A stretch of DNA of 64,000 bases from Agrococcus casei LMG 22410 (GTDB lineage: Bacteria > Actinomycetota > Actinomycetes > Actinomycetales > Microbacteriaceae). The notes beneath the pieces are model-generated. The model saw only the letters and a list, made by a program, of their open reading frames with translations. It was not told the origin of the DNA and made no database searches. The stretch is from the NCBI RefSeq assembly GCF_900163565.1, contig NZ_FUHU01000003.1:62001-126000 (forward strand), read 5' to 3'. Below are positions 1 to 7,939 of this stretch, in pieces. The position numbers and the translations under genes were made by a program. Within the stretch, counting starts at the first letter, position 1, and the number at the start of each line of letters is the position of its first letter.

Positions 1-271
1 CGCTGCGTCTGGAGTCATCGAGCTGTTCGCGTCGAAGAAGGCCGCGCAGCACGAAGTCGAGGGCGCACGAGACTGGCGATTCGTCGCCATCGTGACCCTC
101 GCGTATGCCGGCCTCATGGCGCTCAGCCCTGTCGTCGGCCTGAATGACCCCGTGTCGCTGACCGGGCTGCTCGGCGCGTATGCCGCCGTGATCGGTGTCT
201 TCCTGCTGATCGGTGCAGCCTCGAGTGCCCTTGGAGCCAAGGCGACGCGCACAATGAGCGAGGTGCAGTGA
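1..271 (+). CDS. Integral membrane protein, C-terminal part (partial)
   Basis: The window opens inside this gene. The visible last 89 codons encode two hydrophobic segments, one around RFVAIVTLAYAGLMAL and one around LLGAYAAVIGVFLLIGAASS, separated by a short polar loop, so it is the end of a membrane protein. The stop codon shares bases with the ATG of the next gene (TGATG), which suggests translational coupling. The pattern resembles DUF308/HdeD-type proteins, but too little is visible to name the family. Confidence 0.7.
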   Translation, partial: AASGVIELFASKKAAQHEVEGARDWRFVAIVTLAYAGLMALSPVVGLNDPVSLTGLLGAYAAVIGVFLLIGAASSALGAKATRTMSEVQ

Positions 272-525
272 TGAACGAGAACAGGCCCACATTCCGAGAT
301 CGGATGAAGCCCACCGAGTATCTGGGGTTCGCCGCCGTCGCGGCGATCTTCACCGGGCTGGTCGTGCTGCTGGTCAGCCGCAACTGGCTGCTGGTCACCG
401 TGTTCGCGCTCGTCGCATTCGTCGTCTGCCTCATCACGCTGGCGACGCTGCTGCTGGTCATCAACAAAGACATCGACAAGAACAAGCTCGAAGCCGCGAA
501 GCGTGAAGAAGAAGCGGGCGAGTAG
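271..525 (+). CDS. Small two-helix membrane protein
   Basis: An 84-residue protein with a short basic N-terminus, two transmembrane helices (about residues 18-35 and 40-65) and a charged C-terminal tail. I do not recognise a family. The ATG at 271 is preferred over the GTG just before it because it overlaps the stop of the preceding gene as TGATG. Its 3' end overlaps the start of the next lipoprotein gene by 23 bases, so the first three genes look like one operon. Confidence 0.75.
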   Translation: MNENRPTFRDRMKPTEYLGFAAVAAIFTGLVVLLVSRNWLLVTVFALVAFVVCLITLATLLLVINKDIDKNKLEAAKREEEAGE

Positions 526-1078
526 CCTCACGGTTCTGGCAATCGGCGCCCTGCTGCTCAGCGGGTGCCAGGCGACTGCATCTGAGTCGCCCACCGAGGC
601 TGCAGACCAGACCTCGATCGAGGGTCCGCACCTCGTCGCGGCAGGCCAGGTGTTCGACCCCGTGGCTCAAGACGTCGACAACCCCGAAGAGGCGTGCGGC
701 AGCGACGCCGGACGCACCGAGCTTGCCGAGTTCGACAGGGTCGAGTGGCCAGACCTCGGCATCGACGGCGGCGTCGGCGTCATGACGTGCGGCAATGCTG
801 CCGGAGCAGGCTTCAGGCACATCGCCGACGGCCACACCGGCGACTTCGGCGAGATCGCCGACCTCGTCGACTCGAGCTGGGAAGACGTCGCGTGGTTCGC
901 GATCGACATGGCGCTCGAAGCGCCGTCAGAGGTCGAGATGTACCGCGACGACATCGCCAACTATCTGATCGTGCTGGAATACGTCGATGAGGGTGGTGAA
1001 GTGGTGCAGAGCTGGCCTGTCGTCGTTGGCGTGGGGCTCGACACTGACCACATCATCACGTCGTTCCCGCGAGACTGA
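503..1078 (+). CDS. Lipoprotein of unknown function
   Basis: A 191-residue protein starting at GTG with a lysine/arginine N-terminus, a hydrophobic stretch and the lipobox LLSGC (Cys about residue 22), so it is predicted to be exported and lipid-anchored. The mature part is acidic with several cysteines and no motif I recognise. It starts inside the end of the preceding membrane-protein gene, which implies coupled translation and perhaps a shared role at the cell surface. Function unknown. Confidence 0.8.
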   Translation: MKKKRASSLTVLAIGALLLSGCQATASESPTEAADQTSIEGPHLVAAGQVFDPVAQDVDNPEEACGSDAGRTELAEFDRVEWPDLGIDGGVGVMTCGNAAGAGFRHIADGHTGDFGEIADLVDSSWEDVAWFAIDMALEAPSEVEMYRDDIANYLIVLEYVDEGGEVVQSWPVVVGVGLDTDHIITSFPRD

Positions 1079-1099
1079 ACCGATGAATAGGGGATCCGA

Positions 1100-1903
1100 G
1101 TGAAGCACCTGGTTGACGTCGAATGGCTGGCAAAGCGCCTTGATCGAAATGATCTGGTGGTTGTCGACGCGAGTGTGATGGGCTCGGCGAATCAAGAGGC
1201 CGGCATTCCGGGCGCGGTCCGCTTCGACATCGACGGCGTGCTGTCGCGCGGCGTGCACGACATGCTGCCGCCCAGGCAGTTCGAGCGTGAGCTGCGAGCA
1301 CTCGGCCTCAAGGCGGGCGACCGCGTCGTGGCCTATGACGCTGACGGCATCTTCTCGTCTGCCCGCGCCTGGTGGATGCTGCGAGCAGCCGGCATCCGCG
1401 CGGCCGTGCTCGACGGTGGTCTTCCTGCTTGGCAGGCAGCTGGTCACGAGGTCGCGCCGGTCGCCGAGAACCTCGGCCGCGAAGGCGACGTCGACATCAG
1501 CTGGGAGTCGACGAGATTCCGCAACGCCCGTTTCGTCGAGCGTCGACTCAGTGCCGGTGATCCGGTGCTGGATGCGCGCTCAGCAGAGCGGTTCACGGGC
1601 GAGGTCGAAGACCCCCGCGAGGGCGTGCGCGCAGGCCACATCCCTGGCGCCAAGAGCCTCCCCTTCACCGAGCTCGAGGTCGACGGCCACATGCTGCCGG
1701 CGAGTGAGCTGCGCAAGCGCATCGCAGAGCACGTCGATTCCGCCGAGCAGCCGCTCACGGCAAGTTGCGGATCAGGCGTGACCGCATGCGTCATCGCTCT
1801 GGCCGCGACCCTCGCCGGCCACAAGCACGTGTCTGTCTACGACGGCTCGTGGGCTGACTGGGGTGCCGAGAACTCGGGTCGCCCGGTCGCAGTCGGCGAG
1901 TAG
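1100..1903 (+). CDS. Sulfurtransferase, tandem rhodanese domains
   Basis: A 267-residue protein with two rhodanese domains, the usual length of thiosulfate/3-mercaptopyruvate sulfurtransferases. The active-site loop CGSGVTA with the nucleophilic cysteine at about residue 223 lies in the second domain. The CG[S/T]GVT form resembles mercaptopyruvate sulfurtransferases more than thiosulfate-specific CRKGVT enzymes. The first domain (about residues 1-125) lacks the cysteine, as is normal. It starts at GTG with an AGGGG-type ribosome site. It should move sulfane sulfur to thiol acceptors in the cytoplasm. Confidence 0.9.
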   Translation: MKHLVDVEWLAKRLDRNDLVVVDASVMGSANQEAGIPGAVRFDIDGVLSRGVHDMLPPRQFERELRALGLKAGDRVVAYDADGIFSSARAWWMLRAAGIRAAVLDGGLPAWQAAGHEVAPVAENLGREGDVDISWESTRFRNARFVERRLSAGDPVLDARSAERFTGEVEDPREGVRAGHIPGAKSLPFTELEVDGHMLPASELRKRIAEHVDSAEQPLTASCGSGVTACVIALAATLAGHKHVSVYDGSWADWGAENSGRPVAVGE

Positions 1904-1908
1904 CGCCC

Positions 1909-3348
1909 TCACTCGCGATCGAGCTCATACGAAGCGGTGCTCACCGCAGTGGCCCCGATGAGCTCGTTCGCGCGCTGTCGCATCTGCGCCAGGGCCGCGG
2001 TGTCGCCTGACGCTTCGAGCCACGCGAGTGCCGGTTCGTAGGCATCCGACAGGTGGTAGCCGATCGGACTGTCTGCCTCGACCAGGCTGTCGATCTCAAT
2101 GAGCGTGCCGCCGTTCGAGAGCTGCTGGCCGCCGGCGATGTTCGGCACGATGTCCTGCGCGAGCTGGATCTGCGTCCAGTTGAGGTCATCGGGTGTGTCG
2201 ACCCAGCCCGTCGGCGCCCCATAGGTGGTCAGCGAGTTCACGTTGAAGGTGCCGTTCGCGGCGACCAGGGTGGTTGCCATGCCTCCCTGCGAGTACCCGA
2301 AGAGGTCGACGTCGTCGCCTGGCTGGATGCCCGCATCCAGCATCGCCTGCTCGAGTCCGAATGCTGTGCCGTAGAGCTGATCGGCGCTCGCGGCATTCTC
2401 GAGGTTCGACTGCAGATCGAACGCGGATTCGCCGTCGCCCATCGACCAGTTCTGGGTTCCCTGCACGAACACCTGGTAGCGGATGCTGCCGTCGGGCATC
2501 TCGTAGGCGTTGATCACGATGTCGTCGGCCTGCGAGACGATCTGGTCGAAGCCGTCTGCGTAGCCGGCGACGGGCTCCGGTGCGTCGGCCGAAGCATGGT
2601 GACTCGTGGCCTCGGTCTGACGGGGCGTAATGCGGTTCATGCCCAGCCGTGTGCCTCCCGTGGCGATGGGCAGCAGCAGCGCGAGGATCGTCTTGATGCC
2701 ATCCATGTCTTCGCCCCCGTACGGCACGCCGCCCAAGGTCGACAGCACGAAGTTGTCGACGCCACTGGCGATCCAGCCGCCGATGTCGACCAGGGTCGGG
2801 TCTTCGACTGCGGCCATGAGCATCTGGCCGAGGTAGGGCCCGAAGGCTGACTGCAGCGTCTGCCACGCAGAGTCGAGCAGCGCCTGCACCGGGTTGATGA
2901 CCTGCTGCAGGATGGGCCCGGCGATGGGATTCGCGAGCACCTGGTCGAACGCCCAGCCGAGCGCAGCCGCCCACCCGGTGAGGCCGGCGCCTCCGAGCAG
3001 CGCGCCGAGCACGAGCGGCCGAAGCATGGTGCCCATGAACGAGCCGACCACGTCTGACAGCGAGTCGATCTGCGCATGCACGAACGCCTCGGCGTCACTG
3101 TAGGCGGCCCCCGCCCAACGGGTCGCGAAGGCGTGCGTCGCCAGCCGCCTCGCGAGCTGATCTGCGAGCGTCACGACCAGCTCGACCTGCCGATCGGCGA
3201 GCGTTGCTGGCCCCACGCCCGGGGCGGCCGCTGCGCACGATGGGGCGGCGAGCGCCATCGAGCGCGCACGAAGCACACCGTCGACCGTATTGAACAGGGC
3301 GCTCGCGAGGACTTCGTGGGTTGCGTCGCCTGAGCCGTAGGCGCTCAC
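1909..3348 (-). CDS. Lipase-like alpha/beta hydrolase with helical N-terminal part, possible type VII substrate
   Basis: A 479-residue protein. The C-terminal half carries the nucleophile elbow GYSQGG (Ser about 353), an acidic candidate in QDIVP (Asp about 399) and a histidine in IGYH (about 432), the order expected for a serine alpha/beta hydrolase. The N-terminal 150 or so residues are alanine-rich and helical, followed by a glycine/alanine-rich hydrophobic stretch. The GTG start overlaps the stop of the upstream WXG100-like gene as GTGA. The open frame continues upstream to 4041, but that part is arginine-rich shadow translation. Coupling to the WXG protein suggests ESX-type export; that is inference. 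Confidence 0.75.
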   Translation of the reverse strand: MSAYGSGDATHEVLASALFNTVDGVLRARSMALAAPSCAAAAPGVGPATLADRQVELVVTLADQLARRLATHAFATRWAGAAYSDAEAFVHAQIDSLSDVVGSFMGTMLRPLVLGALLGGAGLTGWAAALGWAFDQVLANPIAGPILQQVINPVQALLDSAWQTLQSAFGPYLGQMLMAAVEDPTLVDIGGWIASGVDNFVLSTLGGVPYGGEDMDGIKTILALLLPIATGGTRLGMNRITPRQTEATSHHASADAPEPVAGYADGFDQIVSQADDIVINAYEMPDGSIRYQVFVQGTQNWSMGDGESAFDLQSNLENAASADQLYGTAFGLEQAMLDAGIQPGDDVDLFGYSQGGMATTLVAANGTFNVNSLTTYGAPTGWVDTPDDLNWTQIQLAQDIVPNIAGGQQLSNGGTLIEIDSLVEADSPIGYHLSDAYEPALAWLEASGDTAALAQMRQRANELIGATAVSTASYELDRE

Positions 3349-3581
3349 GGCACGACCTGGATCTGCTCGGCTGCGATCCGGGCGGCATCGACAGCCTCGT
3401 CGATCTCGGTGCGCAGCTGATCGGACCGAGTCCGCCAGAGATCGCTCGCGGGGCCGAACCAGTCGACTGCCATCACCGGCATGTGGCGACTCGCGCCTTC
3501 GAGCGCGGCCTTGCACTGGTGCAGCAGGGCTGCTGCCTGATCGAGTTCGACCGGCCGAGAGGAGACTGGTGTGTGCGTCAT
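3345..3581 (-). CDS. WXG100-like small helical protein
   Basis: A 78-residue protein with two predicted helices joined by VDWFGPAS, a WxG turn with Trp at about residue 41, where WXG100 (ESAT-6-like) proteins have theirs. It is followed by a helix with regularly spaced charged residues. The ATG at 3581 gives the usual WXG100 length; a GTG at 3602 would add seven residues, and neither has a good ribosome site. It overlaps the lipase-like gene by four bases, matching the habit of type VII partners to sit directly before their substrate. No type VII machinery genes are in the window. Confidence 0.65.
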   Translation of the reverse strand: MTHTPVSSRPVELDQAAALLHQCKAALEGASRHMPVMAVDWFGPASDLWRTRSDQLRTEIDEAVDAARIAAEQIQVVP

Positions 3582-3668
3582 GAAGACGATGGTGCGGCGC
3601 ACGGCGGCACCCGCGCATCCGTTCAGACGCAGTTGTGGAGACCTGCTCCTGTGGGGAGCGACCTGCGA

Positions 3669-4001
3669 CTAGTCGGTGCCGTAGGCGGGCGACGAGGGAG
3701 GAGCGGTGTCTTCGCCGTCGGAGCCCTCGTCCTCTTCGTCGTCGTCTTCGATGTCTTTGACGATCGCGTCGGTGCGCGAGCGAAGTGCGCTCAGGCGAGA
3801 CTCGAGATCGGCCTGGGCATCCTGCCACTTCTGCTCGTACGCGACCTGCAGCTCTTCGAGGTCGGCCTGCGAGGGCAGGTTGAGTGCTCGAAGGCGCTCC
3901 TGCTGCTCTGCAGGGCTCAGGTCGTCGGGTGTCGCGAGGATGGCCCCGATCTTGCCGCTCAGCTCGATGAGCTGGTCCATGTCGAGATTCGGCTCGTTCA
4001 C
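3669..4001 (-). CDS. Acidic coiled-coil protein of unknown function
   Basis: A 110-residue protein with helical, heptad-like sequence over residues 10-80 and a very acidic tail (DDDEEDEG) ending in a proline/serine segment. The GTG at 4001 is chosen over the TTG four codons upstream because GGAGG sits five bases before it. It is the first gene of the reverse-strand group with the WXG100-like protein and hydrolase, 87 bases from the former. It could be a chaperone or YbaB-like partner of that pair, but no family motif supports this. Confidence 0.65.
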   Translation of the reverse strand: MNEPNLDMDQLIELSGKIGAILATPDDLSPAEQQERLRALNLPSQADLEELQVAYEQKWQDAQADLESRLSALRSRTDAIVKDIEDDDEEDEGSDGEDTAPPSSPAYGTD

Positions 4002-4083
4002 GTGATCCTCCAAAGGATGTCTGCGTCACCCATTGTGCCAAAGACCCGGTGACGAGTCACTGGGAACCTGACAGAATGGGGGA

Positions 4084-4632
4084 GTGACACTTGAGCGTCA
4101 GTTGGCCGAGTCCGATGCCTTTCGCATCGCGTTCGTCTGCACCGGCAACATCTGCCGCTCTCCGATGGCAGAAGCGGTGCTCCGCGCCCGCGCCGAGAAG
4201 AAGGGTGTCAGCGACCGCCTGATCGTGGCCAGCGGCGGCATCGGCGACTACCACGTGGGCGAGCCTGCCGACCCGCGAACCCTGCGTGCGCTCGCGGGCA
4301 TCGGCCTGAACGCCGAGGGTCACAGAGCCAAGCGATTCCAGCGCGACTGGTTCGACCTGTTCGACCTGGTCATCGCGCTCGACCGCGGGCAGGAGCGCGT
4401 GCTGCTCACGATGGCCACGCCCGAGCAGAAGTCGAAGATCAAGCTGCTGATGTCGTTCGAGCATGACGCCGAGACGCTCGACGTGCCCGATCCCTACTAC
4501 TCTGACGAAGAGTTCTTCGTCGACGTGCTGCACCAGATCGAATCAGCCAGCCGCAGACTCTTCAAGCAGATCAAGCCCGCGCTTCGCGCGCCCACGCCGG
4601 CCAACGGCAGCAACACACAGGAGCAAGCATGA
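4084..4632 (+). CDS. Low-molecular-weight protein tyrosine phosphatase
   Basis: A 182-residue protein with the phosphatase loop CTGNICRS (Cys19 nucleophile, Arg25) and the general-acid segment DPYY (Asp136), both diagnostic of the low-molecular-weight family. It removes phosphate from protein tyrosine or, in some homologues, arginine. The GTG start follows a G-rich ribosome site. The stop overlaps purB as ATGA, so the genes are co-translated. The protein is about 25 residues longer than typical, with short extensions at both ends. Confidence 0.9.
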   Translation: MTLERQLAESDAFRIAFVCTGNICRSPMAEAVLRARAEKKGVSDRLIVASGGIGDYHVGEPADPRTLRALAGIGLNAEGHRAKRFQRDWFDLFDLVIALDRGQERVLLTMATPEQKSKIKLLMSFEHDAETLDVPDPYYSDEEFFVDVLHQIESASRRLFKQIKPALRAPTPANGSNTQEQA

Positions 4633-6008
4633 CGTTTCCCGCCCAGCCGATCTCGCCCCTCGACGGTCGATACGCATCGCAGGTCGGCGCGATCGGCAAT
4701 CACCTCTCAGAGGCGGGTCTGAACCGTGCCCGCGTGCACGTCGAGGTCGAATGGCTGCTGTTCTGCGCATCCAACTCGCTCTTCGGCACCCCGGCGATCG
4801 AAGACGCCGATGCTCAGACGCTGCGCGACTGGGCCGCGGCATTCGGGCAGGACGAGATCGACTGGCTCGCCGAGAAAGAGCGCGTCACCCGCCACGACGT
4901 GAAGGCCGTCGAGTACCTCGTGCGCGAGCAGCTGCAGCGGATGGGCCTGTCGTCGCACGCAGAGGCAGTGCACATCGCCTGCACGAGCGAGGATGTCAAC
5001 AACCTCTCCTATGCCCTGACGATCGACGCGGCAGTCCGCGACGAGTGGCTGCCGCGCTTCGACGGCGTCATCGAGCAGCTGCGCGCGCTCGCGACCGAGC
5101 ACCGCGACCAGCCGATGCTCTCGCACACGCACGGCCAGCCCGCAACGCCGACCACGCTCGGCAAGGAGTTCGCCGTCTTCGCGTGGCGCCTCTCGCGTCA
5201 GCGCGACCGCATCGCATCGGTGCAGCCGCTCGGCAAGTTCGCCGGCGCCACCGCAACGTTCTCTGCGCACGAGATCGCGCATCCGGGAGTCGACTGGCCC
5301 GCGCTCGCGACCGAGTTCGTCGCTGGGCTCGGCCTCACCTGGAACCCGCTCACGACGCAGATCGAGTCGCACGACTGGCAGGCAGAGCTCTACCAGGGCA
5401 TGTCGCACGCCGGCCGCATTCTGCACAACCTGGCAACCGACATCTGGACGTACATCTCGATGGGGTACTTCACGCAGATTCCCGTCGAGGGCGCGACGGG
5501 CTCGTCGACGATGCCGCACAAGATCAACCCGATCCGCTTCGAGAACGCCGAGGCGAACCTCGAGCTCGCAAGCGCAGTGCTCGACTCGCTGGCCGAGACG
5601 CTCGTCACGAGCCGCCTGCAGCGCGACCTCACCGACTCGTCGGCGCAGCGCAACATCGGCGTGGGCTTCGGTCACTCGATGCTGGCGCTCGACAATCTTG
5701 CGAAGGGCCTTCGCGAGTTCAGCATCAATGCGGATGCGCTGGCGGCGGATCTCGACGGCAACTGGGAGGTGCTGGCCGAGGCGATTCAGACCGTCATCCG
5801 CGCCGAGGTGCTGGCAGGCCGCTCATCGATCAGCGACCCCTACGCCCTGCTGAAGGAACTCACGCGCGGACACCGCATCGGCGCATCCGATCTCGTCTCG
5901 TTCGTCGACGGTCTCGAGATCTCAGACGACGCGAAGGCTCGCCTGCGCGACCTGACGCCCCACACGTACACGGGCATCGCCGGCGGCCTCGTCGACCGCA
6001 TGCCCTGA
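4629..6008 (+). CDS. purB: Adenylosuccinate lyase
   Basis: A 459-residue member of the fumarase/aspartase superfamily. It has the SSTMPHKINP signature (residues 292-301), the THGQ catalytic segment (167-170) and an N-terminal PLDGRY motif typical of the long PurB form. It releases fumarate from SAICAR and from adenylosuccinate in purine synthesis. It begins four bases inside the phosphatase gene. This superfamily also includes the lyase-like gene at 16083-17513, which belongs to the argininosuccinate lyase branch. Confidence 0.95.
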   Translation: MTFPAQPISPLDGRYASQVGAIGNHLSEAGLNRARVHVEVEWLLFCASNSLFGTPAIEDADAQTLRDWAAAFGQDEIDWLAEKERVTRHDVKAVEYLVREQLQRMGLSSHAEAVHIACTSEDVNNLSYALTIDAAVRDEWLPRFDGVIEQLRALATEHRDQPMLSHTHGQPATPTTLGKEFAVFAWRLSRQRDRIASVQPLGKFAGATATFSAHEIAHPGVDWPALATEFVAGLGLTWNPLTTQIESHDWQAELYQGMSHAGRILHNLATDIWTYISMGYFTQIPVEGATGSSTMPHKINPIRFENAEANLELASAVLDSLAETLVTSRLQRDLTDSSAQRNIGVGFGHSMLALDNLAKGLREFSINADALAADLDGNWEVLAEAIQTVIRAEVLAGRSSISDPYALLKELTRGHRIGASDLVSFVDGLEISDDAKARLRDLTPHTYTGIAGGLVDRMP

Positions 6009-6037
6009 GGCGCTCAACGCTGTATGCGCAAGGCTGA

Positions 6038-6115
6038 CTAGAGGCCAGTCGCCTCGATCATCTCGCGCAGGAAGATCACTGTTCTGACCCGCTCAGCCGC
6101 GTCGCAGGCTATTGC
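6038..6115 (-). pseudogene. Possible C-terminal remnant of a lost gene
   Basis: In the 193-base gap after purB, the reverse strand has 25 sense codons reading AERVRTVIFLREMIEATGL near the end, with coding-like codon use, then TAG. An in-frame stop lies immediately upstream. It looks like the end of a decayed gene at the border of the toxin module, but it is short enough to be chance. The rest of the gap holds only the ribosome site of the next gene. Confidence 0.25.
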
Positions 6116-6201
6116 CTAGCTCAGACACAACGCACACGGGGACTTCTACTCGGTGCGCTCTCAAGGTTGCTCGCCTACTGTCTTACATTGGAGGAAAGAC
6201 T

Positions 6202-6924
6202 ATGGCGATCAATTTGCCCGGCGAGCTGTCGTGGGTGCTCAACATGCTTGGCTTCGACTGGCCCGAGATCGATGAGGACGAACTTCGCCTTGCTGCCGAC
6301 TACGTGCGGCAGTTCGACGAAGACCTGACTTCGATGCTCAACAAGGTCGAAGGCTCAGTCACAAGCGACATCGCAACTGCGTTCGAGTCGAAGGCTTCCT
6401 CTGCAGTGCAAGAGGCCTGGACCGAGAATCGCACGAGCAACCTCAACAAGCTGGTCGAGCTGCTGGATCCTGCCGCGGTCGGCATGGAGCTGATCGCTTC
6501 GACGGTCGAGGCGCTCAAGCTGAAGGTGATCGCCGAGCTCGTCATCACGGCAGCTCAGATCGCTGCGGCCGTCGCCAGCTCGTTCGTGACCTTCGGTCTC
6601 GGCGCTGCAGCAAACGTCGCGCTGATCGCAGCCCGCAAGAAGGCGATGACTTTCGCGGTCAACGTGATCATCGAGCAGATCCTGCTGCAGGTCATGGACA
6701 TCTTCGAGGACCAGATCGCAAATGGCATGTCGACCCTCATCGGTCGAATCCTCGACTCACCCGTCACGCAGAACGTGGCCGGTGACCCGACTTCGTACCA
6801 GGCTGACGTCGAGGCTCTCGAGCAGATCGCGAGCGACATGGATTCGGCCGGTACCGACTTTGAACGCGTCTCGGACGACTTCACGACCAAGATGAGCTCA
6901 CTCGAGATTTTCACAGGGGTGTAA
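6202..6924 (+). CDS. Type VII-type toxin carrier protein (CpnT N-terminal/WXG100_2-like)
   Basis: A 240-residue protein starting at ATG behind GGAGG. The first 35 residues (LPGELSWVLNMLGFDWPEID) followed by helical LRLAADYVRQFDEDL resemble the N-terminal carrier domain of CpnT-like actinobacterial toxins. A long helix and a strongly hydrophobic segment (about residues 100-145) follow, then another helical stretch. The protein ends without a toxin domain, and the nuclease-like gene starts two bases later. It is probably the secretion module of a toxin split over two genes. The family match is by eye. Confidence 0.7.
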   Translation: MAINLPGELSWVLNMLGFDWPEIDEDELRLAADYVRQFDEDLTSMLNKVEGSVTSDIATAFESKASSAVQEAWTENRTSNLNKLVELLDPAAVGMELIASTVEALKLKVIAELVITAAQIAAAVASSFVTFGLGAAANVALIAARKKAMTFAVNVIIEQILLQVMDIFEDQIANGMSTLIGRILDSPVTQNVAGDPTSYQADVEALEQIASDMDSAGTDFERVSDDFTTKMSSLEIFTGV

Positions 6925-6926
6925 CC

Positions 6927-7505
6927 ATGAGCATCGGCAGAGAAATGAAGGAGATCGCGCAGCGTGCAGCGCGTCCGCTGCTCAAGAACATCGGCGATGC
7001 CGGTCCCGCGATCAAGGGCAAGACAGACGATCTGGCCAGTCACGCTCGGCGATCCGCATCGGGCACGAAGAAGCTCGACAACACCGACCCGAACCTCAAG
7101 AAGCGCGGTCGTGCTCCCGGTCAGAAGAACAACCCCAACGGCCCGAACGAGTACGACGTGCACTTTGAGTTCACGCTCAAGAAGACTGACTGGCCCCGCA
7201 GCCGAAGCGTTCACTTCAACAGATCCAACGAGGCTCTCGAGAACGCGATGAAGAACAACAAGGAGCTGCGTGAACGGCTGAGCTCCATCGACCCTGATAT
7301 CGAAACACGGGTCGACCGAACTGGTGGCCGCAAAAACCCCGATCCCAACGAGTTCATCTGGAACCACGCGCACCCGGGCGTTGTAGGCGGTCGCAATGGC
7401 GTGATGGAACTCGTGCTCAAGAACCAGCACACGCCGGGCTCGCGGTGGTGGAACATCTTCCATCCGGGCAACAAGGGCGGCTTCTTCTTCTGGGGCAAGA
7501 AGTGA
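6927..7505 (+). CDS. Polymorphic-toxin nuclease domain protein, WHH-like HNH superfamily
   Basis: A 192-residue, very basic protein. The C-terminal 70 residues contain WNHAHPG, then MELVLKNQHTPG and FHPGNKGG. This W-x-H ... ELV ... H ... GG pattern is like the WHH/HNH-EndoVII toxin nucleases, with asparagine in place of the middle histidine. The N-terminal half is lysine/glycine-rich linker sequence with no signal peptide. It starts two bases after the carrier gene, so the two are co-translated. DNA or RNA cleavage is inferred. It is normally the C-terminus of a larger toxin; here it is a separate protein. Confidence 0.7.
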   Translation: MSIGREMKEIAQRAARPLLKNIGDAGPAIKGKTDDLASHARRSASGTKKLDNTDPNLKKRGRAPGQKNNPNGPNEYDVHFEFTLKKTDWPRSRSVHFNRSNEALENAMKNNKELRERLSSIDPDIETRVDRTGGRKNPDPNEFIWNHAHPGVVGGRNGVMELVLKNQHTPGSRWWNIFHPGNKGGFFFWGKK

Positions 7506-7572
7506 GCCGAGGGCGTTAGGCTTTCACCGAGCAAACAGCCGCACGAGCCGATGAACACCTGGGGGGCAATGC

Positions 7573-7890
7573 ATGAGTCACGAAGACCGCTATGACGGAA
7601 ACCCGATGCTGCGACTGATGGACTCGTATGTCCTCGACGCGATCGGTGTTCTCGACGGCAAGACGGCTGAGTCGCTCAGTGAACAGGCTCCCATGCTGGC
7701 AGACGCACTTGACATCGAGCAGGGCACCTGGCAGGAAGTCGTTGAGCGCTCCATGGGCATGCCTGCTGACTCCAAAGAGACGCTGGCAGCAGCCTGGCAG
7801 CAGTATCAGGTGGAGTATGCCCAGCACGACGAGCCCGCTGACCCGATAGCGTTCGCGCACATGATGGTCGATCGCGCCACGGCGGCGTAA
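7573..7890 (+). CDS. Small acidic protein, immunity candidate
   Basis: A 105-residue, acidic, mostly helical protein starting at ATG behind GGGGGG. No family recognised. It follows the nuclease gene by 67 bases on the same strand. Small acidic proteins directly after a basic toxin gene are commonly the immunity partner, so this is the first candidate for binding and blocking the nuclease. The assignment rests on position and charge only. Confidence 0.6.
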   Translation: MSHEDRYDGNPMLRLMDSYVLDAIGVLDGKTAESLSEQAPMLADALDIEQGTWQEVVERSMGMPADSKETLAAAWQQYQVEYAQHDEPADPIAFAHMMVDRATAA

Positions 7891-7939
7891 CCACGAACCG
7901 GAACTGGTTGGCGGGGCGTTCGACAGCGAGGGGAAAGCG

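Noticed and set aside
3349-4041. A 710-codon open frame extending the lipase-like gene upstream to 4041
   Set aside because: The extra part is arginine-rich shadow translation that covers two better genes on the same strand; the GTGA junction at 3345-3348 fixes the true start.
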